Assembly: GCF_000420325.1 (NCBI RefSeq)
Contig: NZ_ATUS01000002.1
Location: 278,573-342,572 of the forward strand
DNA: 64,000 bases
Direction: 5' to 3'
Source: Spongiibacter tropicus DSM 19543
Lineage (GTDB): Bacteria; Pseudomonadota; Gammaproteobacteria; Pseudomonadales; Spongiibacteraceae
Of the stretch, positions 54,648-62,752 are shown one piece after another. The notes under the pieces are model-generated. The model was not told the DNA's origin. It saw only the letters and a program-made list of their open reading frames with translations, and did no database searches. Positions within the stretch are counted from its first letter, which is position 1. Every line of letters begins with the position of its first letter. A program made the position numbers and the translations under genes.

Positions 54648-55919
54648 TTACGTCGACGAACGCAGAACCATTGCGAGGCGCCGCCGACTGCGGCGAGCAC
54701 TGTACCGTTTGTACCAGATCACCACCCCGGTAACACTCAGCATGGCAACCACAACACCCATCACCGAGATCAGGATGCGTCCCGGCAAGCCCAGAATCCG
54801 ACCGGAGTGCAGGGGAAATTGGGCCTGAACAAAGAGGTCGGCTGCCGTTCCCTGCCATGGCAGCCAATCGCCAAGTAGCTCTCCGCTTTTCGCGTCTAAA
54901 AAGACAGCCCGGTGACCGACGCCGCCGGCACCGTGCCCGGATTCCGCATCGAAAAACTCAATCCGGTAAATACCAAATTCTCTGGCATACCAGATGCTGC
55001 CAACCGGCATTGACCAACCCTTTTCGTCAGCAGCCTGCTGGCCTAGAGAAATCGCATGTGCAAAACCGTAGCTGGCCTCGATGGGAGCATCGTGCGGGGC
55101 TGGTGCCCGCTCATCGATCGGCGTTGGCGTTACATCAGAAACCAGTGACATTGCCGGGAAGAAGACTTCTCGATAAAGGTTCAGGGAGAAACCGGTGAAC
55201 GCGATAACAAACAGCAGCACCCAGGTCCATAAACCGAAAGCACGGTGAAGATCAAAGTTGAGCTTTGTAGGCCCATTCCGCCAGCGCACTTTCCAGGCCG
55301 GTTTCCAGCGCTGCCAGTAGTTGCGCCCACGGCTTCCATTGGCTCGCAGACCTTCTCCGCTGCTACGCCTGCGTCTTGGCAAGGTCAGAATAAATGCCAC
55401 GAAGCAGTCCAGCGTCCAGATAAGCGCGATCACCCCAAGCAGCCAGAGCCCCCAGTGGTCCGTTCCCATAAACTCGGGAATGTGCAGGCTAAAGTGCAGC
55501 TTATAGAGAAACGAAACAAAATTTTCGGTGGTAATCGGCCACACCGCGCCCCATTCACGCGTTCCTAACACCTCTCCGGATACCGGGTCCACATACACCT
55601 GGTTAAATCCGGGCTTGAACAGTTTTCCTGTTTCTGGATTCACTCTGGGCTCCACCCAGTAGTAATACGAGTGACCCGGCTCGGCAGCTAATTCATAGTA
55701 GGTAACCTGCACCGCAGGATATTGCTGCTCTATCAACGTGGCCAGCTGCGTAGCGCTTTGCGGAGTCCCCGGCGTACGGGCCTCGAGAAGATGAGGGTTC
55801 AACCACTCATCCAACTCATGATCCCAGGAAATTACGGCGCCAGTCAGCCCTGTAATAATCAGGAAGACAGCAATAGTCAGTCCGAAATATCGATGAAGCA
55901 GAGTAAGAAATGCGCGCAT
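54648..55919 (-). CDS. PepSY-associated TM-helix protein (iron-uptake/reductase type)
   Basis: A 423-residue inner-membrane protein with four helices: LLHRYFGLTIAVFLIITGLTG opens the first, and later GLWLLGVIALIWTLDCFVAFI and WVLLFVIAFTGFSLNLYR (in parts). Periplasmic PepSY-type domains lie between them. Conserved histidines in the helices (LHRYFG, LHFSLH, DLHRAFG) could bind heme, as in PiuB/FoxB-like proteins proposed to reduce or release siderophore iron. It follows the siderophore receptor gene on the same strand, separated by a hairpin terminator. Confidence 0.86.
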   Translation of the reverse strand: MRAFLTLLHRYFGLTIAVFLIITGLTGAVISWDHELDEWLNPHLLEARTPGTPQSATQLATLIEQQYPAVQVTYYELAAEPGHSYYYWVEPRVNPETGKLFKPGFNQVYVDPVSGEVLGTREWGAVWPITTENFVSFLYKLHFSLHIPEFMGTDHWGLWLLGVIALIWTLDCFVAFILTLPRRRRSSGEGLRANGSRGRNYWQRWKPAWKVRWRNGPTKLNFDLHRAFGLWTWVLLFVIAFTGFSLNLYREVFFPAMSLVSDVTPTPIDERAPAPHDAPIEASYGFAHAISLGQQAADEKGWSMPVGSIWYAREFGIYRIEFFDAESGHGAGGVGHRAVFLDAKSGELLGDWLPWQGTAADLFVQAQFPLHSGRILGLPGRILISVMGVVVAMLSVTGVVIWYKRYSARRSRRRLAMVLRSST

Positions 55920-55940
55920 AATTTATCCAAACGATGACGA

Positions 55941-55982
55941 GAAAACGGGGCTCAGACATATTTTCCTATGTCTGAGCCCCGT
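55941..55982 (-). terminator. perfect 16-bp-stem hairpin between receptor and PepSY gene
   Basis: ACGGGGCTCAGACATA and its complement enclose a six-base loop; on the minus strand the stem runs into TTTTC. It likely ends or attenuates the receptor transcript before the PepSY gene. Confidence 0.75.
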
Positions 55983-56025
55983 CGCGACTGACAGTCAGGC
56001 CCTATCTGTATGGCGATGTATTGAA

Positions 56026-58137
56026 TTAATACCGCCAGGTAATTGATCCCATCACATTCCGCGGGGCACCGAAGTTCGCCTGCCCCCATTGCGGGCTCAG
56101 CCGGTATTTTTTATCACCGACGTTATTCACATTGAGAGACAGCGTAAGTGTCTCGGTCAGGTTATAGCTCGCAAAGGCATCAATCAGTGCATAACCTGAC
56201 TGAACTTCGGTATCGCCATAGTAAATTTTGCTCTGCCAGTTGACGCCGCCACCGACGCGCAAGCCCGGAACGGCCTGCACATTATAGGCAGTAGCCAGCT
56301 TGAGCTGCTGGGAAGGAATGAAACGACGGGTATCGTTCCCGTTCTCATCCTCGACCTCGACCTCCGTGTAGCCAGCACTGATGTTAAGCCCTGGCAACAC
56401 CTCACCAGCAAGCTCCAGTTCAAAGCCGTCGCTCTCAAACTCAACACCGCGATAAAGATTCAAGCCAGACGTGTTATCCCGGCCTACCCATTCGCCAAAA
56501 TTCTCCTGCCGAGACTCGAACAGCGCAAAGGTCAGTACCGCACGTCCGTCAAAAAACTCCTGCTTAACGCCCACCTCAGAACTCTCGCCTCGCACGGCCC
56601 CCAGCGGCGCCAAGTTGGCATCGACCCAGGTTTGCGCCTTGAAGACCTCGCTGTAGCTGGCGTACAGCATGGTGCCGTCGAGCACTTCATAGGTCACACC
56701 GACATAAGGAACGGTTTCATTGTCGGAGACATCCTGAGGCGCCCCGTAGCTTACCCCGTCCTGTTCGATATCCACTGTGCGCCCACCCAGCAGAACCGAG
56801 AGCGCATCACTCAGCGACAGGCGTGTCGAGATATAGAAGGAGTTTTGCTCCTGATCAATATCGGTGGACTGAGACGCCGCATCGTAAACATCGAATGTCG
56901 GGCGCGGTGTCGCGCCATCTGCCCAATCACCGCCGACAGGATCGTAGTTCCAGTTTTGCGTGTAAACAGAGCGTCCGGTGAGCTTGATTTCAGCCATATT
57001 CGCGCCGACAACCAACTGGTGGTCGCGCCCCAGAAATGAAAAGCTGCCGCTGACAAACAGGTCAAATATGTCTTCTTTATCATTGGCCTGATACAGGCTG
57101 GCATGAGCGGTAAGCCCCACTTCGGTATCCGGGTCTGGCGCACCAGCCAAATAGAACGACTGCCATTCCTTGTCTTGATCATGGCGCGTGTAGATACCCT
57201 TCAATACCCAACGCTCACCTAAATCCTGCTCCAGCTCCAGGAAGCTACGTGTTTGCTGTACGTCCTGATAGGCCCACTTCGGAGCGGTATTGGTTGAAAC
57301 ATCGTAATCCGTCAACGAACCATCACTGTAAAAAAGCGGCAATGCCCCTGACGAATTCCCTTCCGTATAACTATCGTTAACGGTATGCCCAAGGGTGAAG
57401 CGACTGGATTCGGTAATCGCACCGCTAATCACCCCATAAAATATCTGCATCTCTTTGCTGTAGCGATCCAGATAGGAATCACCATCTTCGCGGGCAACCA
57501 CAAGACGCCCGGTCAGCCTGTCTTCGATGAGCGTGCCCGACACGTCTCCATCGACGCGATACTGGCTCCAGCTCCCGGCAGAGGCACGTGCCATTGCCTG
57601 AAACTCTTCAGTAGGCCGTTTCCGCAAATAGTTAATTGTCGCAGAGGGATTGGCGAGCCCCGTTGTTAAACCGGTCGCCCCTTTGACCACCTCAACCTGT
57701 TCATAAATCGCTGAATCATCATGGCCTTGCGTCAGGCCATAGGAGAACGGAACACCAACGCCGTCATATTGGAAATTGACGATATCGAAGCCCCGCGCGG
57801 TGTAATACGTTCGGCCCGTCTCCACCTCTTCCACCGTGACACCTGGCACGTATCGCAACAGGCTGTTCACTTCACGCAGAGTGAAATCCTCAATCTGGTC
57901 ACGCGAAATCACCGATACCACCTGAGGCGTTTCGAGTATCGTCAAATTAAGCTTTGTTGCGGTACGCGTCTTCTCAGGCTCTCCGTAAACATGAACCGTC
58001 TCAATATCCCCACGGTCCGCTCGCCCTGATACCTGAACGGGGCTTTCTTCCGCTTCAGCGGCGATGGCATGCGCGCCGTTTATCGAAATCGCTCCCGCTA
58101 CAGAGACAGCGAGAATGCCGCGATTGAAGATTTTCAT
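56026..58137 (-). CDS. TonB-dependent siderophore receptor
   Basis: A 703-residue outer-membrane receptor. It has a signal peptide (1-27), TonB-box segment IETVHVYGEPEKTRTATK, and a plug with SVISRDQIEDFTLREVNSLL, then ARGFDIVNFQYDGVGVPF and VEVVKGATGLTTGLANPSATINY (seen in parts). A barrel ending GSITWRY follows. These plug motifs are typical of FhuE/FpvA-like hydroxamate or mixed siderophore receptors. A Fur box lies about 85 bases upstream, so iron repression is likely. Confidence 0.92.
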   Translation of the reverse strand: MKIFNRGILAVSVAGAISINGAHAIAAEAEESPVQVSGRADRGDIETVHVYGEPEKTRTATKLNLTILETPQVVSVISRDQIEDFTLREVNSLLRYVPGVTVEEVETGRTYYTARGFDIVNFQYDGVGVPFSYGLTQGHDDSAIYEQVEVVKGATGLTTGLANPSATINYLRKRPTEEFQAMARASAGSWSQYRVDGDVSGTLIEDRLTGRLVVAREDGDSYLDRYSKEMQIFYGVISGAITESSRFTLGHTVNDSYTEGNSSGALPLFYSDGSLTDYDVSTNTAPKWAYQDVQQTRSFLELEQDLGERWVLKGIYTRHDQDKEWQSFYLAGAPDPDTEVGLTAHASLYQANDKEDIFDLFVSGSFSFLGRDHQLVVGANMAEIKLTGRSVYTQNWNYDPVGGDWADGATPRPTFDVYDAASQSTDIDQEQNSFYISTRLSLSDALSVLLGGRTVDIEQDGVSYGAPQDVSDNETVPYVGVTYEVLDGTMLYASYSEVFKAQTWVDANLAPLGAVRGESSEVGVKQEFFDGRAVLTFALFESRQENFGEWVGRDNTSGLNLYRGVEFESDGFELELAGEVLPGLNISAGYTEVEVEDENGNDTRRFIPSQQLKLATAYNVQAVPGLRVGGGVNWQSKIYYGDTEVQSGYALIDAFASYNLTETLTLSLNVNNVGDKKYRLSPQWGQANFGAPRNVMGSITWRY

Positions 58138-58222
58138 AAATCATTCCTGTCGTGTCAGCCTGCGGAGCGAACACTCCGGCCACGTCAAATTGAGGTCAAT
58201 GGATCTGGCGCAGATACTAAAC

Positions 58223-58241
58223 CAAAATGATAATCAGTATC
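58223..58241 (-). promoter_or_regulatory. Fur box upstream of siderophore receptor
   Basis: The 19 bases match 15-16 positions of the Fur consensus, with the central TGATAATCA exact. A second CAGTATCAA repeat follows at about 58247. The remaining part of the 329-base gap up to 58466 has no gene and nothing else recognised. Confidence 0.8.
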
Positions 58242-58466
58242 AACTTCAGTATCAAAAAGGATGCCGCGAGCCATTATCACGAAGGGGAAGACGATGAATA
58301 AACGTAGAAATAAAGGGCGAATAGATGCCAGCACTCTACACTGACTTGCCGATGGCTTGTGCTGGGTCTGAGGGAGAACAAACTGCCAAGCCAGCGTACT
58401 TGACGAGGGGCCGACGAGACCGATAAAAAAAGATACCGAAAACCGAAAATCAGCCAATAAATCTTC

Positions 58467-59093
58467 TCAGCGTATGAGCATCGCCATGGCTCGCTGGGAC
58501 TCCCCGCCAGCGGCCTCAAGACCCGCTTTCACCGACTCACGATTGTTCTCTGGCTGGTTCTGGCTAGCCTTGACCTTACAGGTCAAGCTCTCAATCGTGA
58601 TCTCCACACCGACGATGGCGGCAATCAGCCGATCGGTGAAATCCTCTGACGCGTCATCGACAGACCACGGCGCGCTCATCACGCGCTCCTGCTGATCAGT
58701 TAAGCGATGGAGATGCGCCGTCAGCCACCCTGCGTCATCAACCACACGCGCCCTGCCCTCGACATGAACAGCAAGATAATTCCAGGTAGGCACCACCCGG
58801 CCGGTTTCCGCCTTGGTGGCATACAGTGACGGCGAAATGTAAGCATCTGGCCCCTGGAACACCACCAGCACCCGAGCGCCGCCCTGCAAACGCCTCCACA
58901 CCGGATTCCCGCGAGCCAGATGGCACTGAAGCGTTCCCTGACCGCCATCCTCATCTGAGGTCAGATAAAAAGGCACATGATTCGCCTCAATACCCTCATC
59001 ATCAGCAACAATCAGCAGGCCAAATCCATAGTCGCGGATATACTGCTGCAGCGCGTTTAGGTCATCTTCTTGAAACTGGCTTGGTACGTACAT
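58467..59093 (-). CDS. PaiB-type FMN-binding negative regulator
   Basis: A 208-residue protein of the PaiB/FMN_bind_2 family, a flavin-reductase-like split-barrel first described as a negative regulator in Bacillus. Family stretches include MYVPSQFQEDD, GIEANHVPFYL, HLARGNPVWRR, QGPDAYISPSLYATK and VPTWNYLAVHVEGRARV. It is the last chromosomal-type gene before the cassette array. Function in gammaproteobacteria is not settled. Confidence 0.9.
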   Translation of the reverse strand: MYVPSQFQEDDLNALQQYIRDYGFGLLIVADDEGIEANHVPFYLTSDEDGGQGTLQCHLARGNPVWRRLQGGARVLVVFQGPDAYISPSLYATKAETGRVVPTWNYLAVHVEGRARVVDDAGWLTAHLHRLTDQQERVMSAPWSVDDASEDFTDRLIAAIVGVEITIESLTCKVKASQNQPENNRESVKAGLEAAGGESQRAMAMLIR

Positions 59094-59119
59094 CTTGCGA
59101 CCGCCTCACTCACATCCTT

Positions 59120-59161
59120 AAGCAACAAAACTCAGGCGGCAACTTCCTGCCATTGTTATGT
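59120..59161 (-). repeat. short, degenerate attC site 6 (array end)
   Basis: The R'' core ACATAAC (59161-59155) and a decayed R' GTTGCTT (59126-59120) enclose a 28-base imperfect hairpin with GGCAGG/CCGCC-like arms. It is only 42 bp and lies next to the chromosomal paiB gene. Confidence 0.6.
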
Positions 59162-59181
59162 TTCTTCACCTTCTCGAAATA

Positions 59182-59436
59182 TTACTCCTGCTTCTCATGA
59201 TTTTGTAATGACTCGACTTTATCTTTAACAGCCATGCAGGCCCTCAGGACAGTCGCAATAAAACACACCACCGCTGCAATTGCGCAGGGGAAAAGCAGGA
59301 GGGGAATCTTAGCCGTGCACCCCATAAATGCAAATACGCCGAGCAGAAACGCTATGAACAATTCTGTAATAATCGACTCCCACTCAAGAGCGAAGCCGAT
59401 TTTTATACTCTTCGATGCGAAGTGCCTTACTCTCAT
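59182..59436 (-). CDS. cassette 6: small two-helix membrane protein
   Basis: An 84-residue protein with two hydrophobic helices (about 21-40 and 44-66) and a charged C-terminal tail (KDKVESLQNHEKQE). No family recognised. The start lies 20 bases after attC 5 and the stop 21 bases before attC 6, the compact layout of a cassette. The two cysteines in the membrane part may be structural. Function unknown. Confidence 0.6.
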   Translation of the reverse strand: MRVRHFASKSIKIGFALEWESIITELFIAFLLGVFAFMGCTAKIPLLLFPCAIAAVVCFIATVLRACMAVKDKVESLQNHEKQE

Positions 59437-59455
59437 TTCGCAGAGGCTCTAAGAA

Positions 59456-59545
59456 ACATAACGCCGCAGTAACCCGTTCGCGGGAGCGAAGCGGAGGGAA
59501 CCCAAAGCGCAGCTTTGGGCGGTCGGGTTCACTGCTTTGTTAAAT
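59456..59545 (-). repeat. attC site 5
   Basis: This 90-bp imperfect palindrome has outer cores ATTTAAC and GTTATGT on the minus strand, inner arms pairing around GCAGT/AACCC, and an inner CCCAAAG/CTTTGGG stem. The stop codon of cassette 5 lies inside its R'' core. Confidence 0.85.
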
Positions 59546-59890
59546 TTCTTCTTTAAGAATTTTCTCATCAACGGTATCTATGACGATGCTGTGGTATTCA
59601 ACAATGAACCATTTTTCAAATAGATTGGGGCCATATTTCTCTGGCCATAAGGTTTCATCTTGGTACCAGCCATGCATAAACTCCTCAAGGAGTATTTCCG
59701 CGTTATTTAATGCCCAGATGCTGGCGTGAGTATCCGTTTCGACTTCCTCCGGAACAAGATAAACCAAGCAGTCCTCTCTTACTTGTCCCAGTGTTAGTGG
59801 CTCGCTATCTGGATACGGATCTACATCATTTACCCAATCTACAGCTTCCTGAGTTGCCTTTAAAATTATCGCCGCTCTATTAATTAACAT
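59540..59890 (-). CDS. cassette 5: acidic soluble protein of unknown function
   Basis: A 116-residue acidic protein without membrane helices. It begins MLINRAAIILKATQEAVDWV, has the motif DPYPDSEPLTLGQVREDCLVYL, and ends in an aromatic-rich ALNNAEILLEEFMHGWY and VEYHSIVIDTV. I recall similar small acidic proteins being frequent in bacterial integron cassettes but can give no function. The start is 16 bases after attC 4; the stop overlaps attC 5. Confidence 0.65.
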   Translation of the reverse strand: MLINRAAIILKATQEAVDWVNDVDPYPDSEPLTLGQVREDCLVYLVPEEVETDTHASIWALNNAEILLEEFMHGWYQDETLWPEKYGPNLFEKWFIVEYHSIVIDTVDEKILKEEI

Positions 59891-59905
59891 TAGAACTCTC
59901 TGGAA

Positions 59906-59995
59906 ATGTGACGCCTTGCTTTGGGGCGCCGGAGCGCCAGCGAAGGCGTCCCAGCAGCGCGTCTTTTGCGCTGCGACAACAGCAACTTGTTAAAT
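59906..59995 (-). repeat. attC site 4
   Basis: A 90-bp site with R'' ATTTAAC and a mutated R' GTCACAT. Outer arms pair around TTGCT, and inner GC-rich stems (GCGCTG and GGCGC) are visible. Its R' is the only one that fails to match the cassette that follows. Confidence 0.8.
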
Positions 59996-59999
59996 GGCA

Positions 60000-60311
60000 T
60001 TACCTGCCAACCTTCTTGTATAGCTTTTCAAAATGCTCGTTGGCTTCATTGGCATTTAGTACTTGGCGTTCTTCAACTTTCATGGTGTTGTACTCCAGCA
60101 ACTTCTGAATGAATACATCGAAGAATCCGAGCGGGAGGATTAGCGACAAAACAACGGAGAATACAATGACATCAGTTAGCCACGTTGCATCCGTAAAGTA
60201 CGCAAATACAACCAAGCAGGCCAATCCCATCTTTATCCACTTAGACGCGGATACAAAACCCATCGAGGATTTGATATCGCCGGTCAGCATTTCTTCCTGA
60301 ATGTTACGCAC
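60000..60311 (-). CDS. cassette 4: two-helix membrane protein, function unknown
   Basis: A 103-residue protein with two hydrophobic helices (about 28-45 and 48-66) after a short polar N-terminus (MRNIQEEMLTGDIKSS). A charged helical C-terminal part (EERQVLNANEANEHFEKLYKKVGR) follows. Not recognised. The start is 16 bases after attC 3 and the stop four bases before attC 4. Confidence 0.6.
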   Translation of the reverse strand: MRNIQEEMLTGDIKSSMGFVSASKWIKMGLACLVVFAYFTDATWLTDVIVFSVVLSLILPLGFFDVFIQKLLEYNTMKVEERQVLNANEANEHFEKLYKKVGR

Positions 60312-60326
60312 GATATCTCCTTTGAC

Positions 60327-60414
60327 ATTTAACGACCAAGCTCACCGGCGGCAAGGGAGCGCAGTCCAGCGGAATGCCGTAGGCATGTAGCGATGTTTGA
60401 CATTTTTGTTATGC
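60327..60414 (-). repeat. attC site 3 (weak arm pairing)
   Basis: The 88-bp site has correct cores GCATAAC and GTTAAAT and correct position, but its inner arms pair poorly; TTTGACATTT is repeated directly at both ends. It may be a recombinant or decayed attC. Confidence 0.65.
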
Positions 60415-60416
60415 AT

Positions 60417-60763
60417 TTACTTCACCACTACTGCATTACCAGATGCGACCACCATAGACACACCCCAGCTACTTCCCTGAGCCTGATAGGGGGCAAAGGA
60501 AACACGGAAACCTAATATAGCATTTGCCCCTTTTTCTAAGGCTTTTTCCATTGCAAGGTACTGAACTTCTTCGCGTATTTTGGTGAAATGCTCCTCTGTT
60601 TTTCGCATTGTAGGCATAAACACCTTTTCAGCGAAAACCGGGCCAATGAATTCCGAAACACCTTTATTCGGAATGCTTTCAGTAACACTTACCAATATTT
60701 TTCATCCAAAATATTTTTGGGTGTCACAACACAACTCTCATCTTTTGATGAAAAGATTCCCAT
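60417..60763 (-). pseudogene. cassette 3: YbjQ/UPF0145-like heavy-metal-binding-domain protein, frameshifted
   Basis: The intact part (from 60695, reading VSVTESIPNKGVSEFIGPV, then MEKALEKGANAILGFRVSF and ASGNAVVVK) fits the YbjQ family of small homo-oligomeric proteins of unknown role. A proper ATG at 60763, 18 bases after attC 2 as in the other cassettes, opens MGIFSSKDESCVVTPKNILDEKYW but stops at about 60690-60694. One missing base near 60697 explains both: with it the frame reads through into VSVTESIP. Likely a broken gene or sequencing indel. Confidence 0.7.
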
Positions 60764-60780
60764 ACTTTAACTCCATGTGT

Positions 60781-60887
60781 GCATAACGCCTGCCACAACG
60801 GCTTGGGTAAAGTGGCGGCGTTTTTGCGTCTTTTTTTGCAAAAACGGTGGCAGTTTACCCAAGTCCGATTGGTGGCACTTGTTAGCT
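60781..60887 (-). repeat. attC site 2
   Basis: A 107-bp site with cores AGCTAAC and GTTATGC. Long imperfect arms pair around GTGCCACC/GCCTGCCAC, CTTGGGTAAA and an inner CAAAAACG/CGTTTTTG stem. It is the best-formed attC in the array. Confidence 0.9.
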
Positions 60888-60893
60888 TAATTT

Positions 60894-61712
60894 TTAAGAA
60901 TTAACAATTTCTTTAACTCTCTGTTCTAGCAGCTTAATAGCTTCTACATAATTAAGCTCGTTGCCTGATACAACAGGAGAAAGTTTTGCATTTACAATTA
61001 CTTTTGAACCGTTTCGATAAGGATAAGTTTCAATCGTTACAGGAATATCAGAGGTTCCAACTTTTAGCCAAAACCGTTCCTTAAAAATTTTACCAGTAAC
61101 GTCATCTGTATAGCCTTGACCTGAGGACTTTTCTGCTCTAGATAATCTTTGAAAATTGGCATAAACAGCATCACCTGGAAATTCAGAATTAACTTCAAAT
61201 TTCCAAGGATAACCAGCGCTACTCAATGTTTCTTTTAAGTCTTTACTGCTTAGGTCTAACCATGAAAAGTGCGGTTGACCTGTTAGGAAGTTACTGGTTG
61301 TATCTTGGTTATATTTTTGTGGATATAAAACAATCTTTGAGCTTGCATCTGTATTTTCCAGAACGAGTGAACCATCTATTGTTACAGTTGAATTTCTTAA
61401 GAAATTACAATTCCCAGAAACCCACCCACAAGCCGAGCGAGTTACTTTAAAACTGTTCTCTGATGATTCCCAGTTATTGATAAATCTGACGCTCCCATTC
61501 TCAAGGTATTTGGAATAAGAAAGGCCACCTATTTTAGAAAACACTTCTTTTGCGGAACTACTTTCAACTTTTGGTAAAACAATAGAAATTTTATCCTGAT
61601 CAGTAAAAGTAACTACTTTTTTGGCAACTGGCTCCTGTTTTAAATTAGCACAGCCACTAATCCCAATAGCGAGAGTAAGTCCAATCGCCAATCCTTTTTT
61701 CATCATTTTCAT
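60894..61712 (-). CDS. cassette 2: exported lipoprotein, function unknown
   Basis: A 272-residue protein from ATG 61712 (AAAAAGGA upstream). It starts MKMMKKGLAIGLTLAIGISGC with lipobox IGISGC, so it is a lipoprotein (Cys21). The mature region is beta-rich with many Ser and Lys (SYSKYLENGSVRF, RFWLKVGTSDIPVTIETYPYR) and ends in a helix (EAIKLLEQRVKEIV). No family recognised. The frame is open to 61775 but that part lies inside attC 1. A cassette-borne lipoprotein would act at the cell envelope. Confidence 0.7.
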   Translation of the reverse strand: MKMMKKGLAIGLTLAIGISGCANLKQEPVAKKVVTFTDQDKISIVLPKVESSSAKEVFSKIGGLSYSKYLENGSVRFINNWESSENSFKVTRSACGWVSGNCNFLRNSTVTIDGSLVLENTDASSKIVLYPQKYNQDTTSNFLTGQPHFSWLDLSSKDLKETLSSAGYPWKFEVNSEFPGDAVYANFQRLSRAEKSSGQGYTDDVTGKIFKERFWLKVGTSDIPVTIETYPYRNGSKVIVNAKLSPVVSGNELNYVEAIKLLEQRVKEIVNS

Positions 61713-61757
61713 TTTCCTTTTTAAGGTTGTTGTTGACACATATGTGCCGGTTAAAAA

Positions 61758-61829
61758 AGCTAACGCTCCACTCACCGGAATTTTAGGAGCGCAGCGAGTA
61801 AAATTTCCGTGTGCAGTGGCTTGTTAGCA
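61758..61829 (-). repeat. attC site 1
   Basis: A 72-bp site with cores TGCTAAC and GTTAGCT. Arms pair as CCACT/AGTGG and CGGAAATTTTA/TAAAATTCCG, and an inner GAGCGCAGCGAG forms the hairpin tip. Confidence 0.88.
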
Positions 61830-61832
61830 GTA

Positions 61833-62738
61833 TCACTCCTTGATGCTTGTCAACTCTTGCTCACTGAATTCAATTTCACTAATACGAAGTAGGCCACTTG
61901 CAATGGCAGGCTCGAAGTATTCCAAAAGCCTATCGGAACCACCATTCCTTGAAGGCTCCTCTTCTGGAGTGTTCATCAGGACCAATTCAAGATAAGCATT
62001 AACCTTTTTCGTCGTCTTGTAGTGGGATATTTTGCTAAGCATTACATAGAGGCGATCTCGATACATGAATGGAATGCTTCTATTTGGCCTAAACTCTACA
62101 AAAACTTCGTGGTCGTCATCTCTATAATAAGCATCATAAATTGGCTGGATATTACTCACGGGGTCAATGCCATGAAATTGCGTTGTCAGTTTAGCTTCAG
62201 TTATGACATTGGACTGATGAATCTTTTTTGACGCCAAATACTTAGACAAGGAAAGCTTTTCGGCTTCCCGCCAGTTATAGCTAACTCGGGTGGGCGTTGA
62301 AGATTCTACTCTCGCAGGTGGCTGCTCAGAGCTTTTGCTCTCTTCTACCTCTTCGTCCGATGCTTTGGTTACAGTCGGTGGCGCGTGATAGTCGCCATAC
62401 ACATTGGTATGGCTTTGATTCTGTGTGTTATTGCTCGTGACAGAAATTAGCTGGGATAAAAGGTCGTTATTCTTTTTCTCAAGTGTTTGTACTTCTTTTT
62501 CTTTCTTTCTTACTTCCCGGGATATGGTTAGCAATTTACCAAGAGAGAAGTTATCGAATGACTCAGCCAGAACAAGTACGAGCAGCAGAAAAAGAAGAAA
62601 TACAATTCCATTATTCAACTCGCCTTGCGGCTCGACCCAGACATAGTTGAATATCACCATCGCCGCCAACAGCAGACAGAATATTGAAATCAATACCCTA
62701 ACGAATGTCGATGTTTCTTTCATTTCAGATTGACTCAT
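61833..62738 (-). CDS. cassette 1: membrane-anchored coiled-coil protein, function unknown
   Basis: A 301-residue protein with two N-terminal membrane helices (about 12-33 and 43-60). A coiled coil (75-100, VRKKEKEVQTLEKKNNDLLSQL) and a low-complexity linker (105-155) follow. A folded C-terminal alpha/beta domain (160-300) contains EAKLTTQFHGIDP, YYRDDDHEVFVEFRPNRSIPFM and LYVMLSKISHYK. The layout suggests a membrane-tethered sensor or effector domain in the cytoplasm. Not recognised. The start is 15 bases from the upstream core site, the stop four bases before attC 1. Confidence 0.65.
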   Translation of the reverse strand: MSQSEMKETSTFVRVLISIFCLLLAAMVIFNYVWVEPQGELNNGIVFLLFLLLVLVLAESFDNFSLGKLLTISREVRKKEKEVQTLEKKNNDLLSQLISVTSNNTQNQSHTNVYGDYHAPPTVTKASDEEVEESKSSEQPPARVESSTPTRVSYNWREAEKLSLSKYLASKKIHQSNVITEAKLTTQFHGIDPVSNIQPIYDAYYRDDDHEVFVEFRPNRSIPFMYRDRLYVMLSKISHYKTTKKVNAYLELVLMNTPEEEPSRNGGSDRLLEYFEPAIASGLLRISEIEFSEQELTSIKE

Positions 62739-62752
62739 ACGTTTCCTTGGAC

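Noticed and set aside
61713..61775. N-terminal extension of the cassette lipoprotein
   Set aside because: It is translated from attC 1 sequence; the lipoprotein signal begins at 61712 after a good ribosome site.
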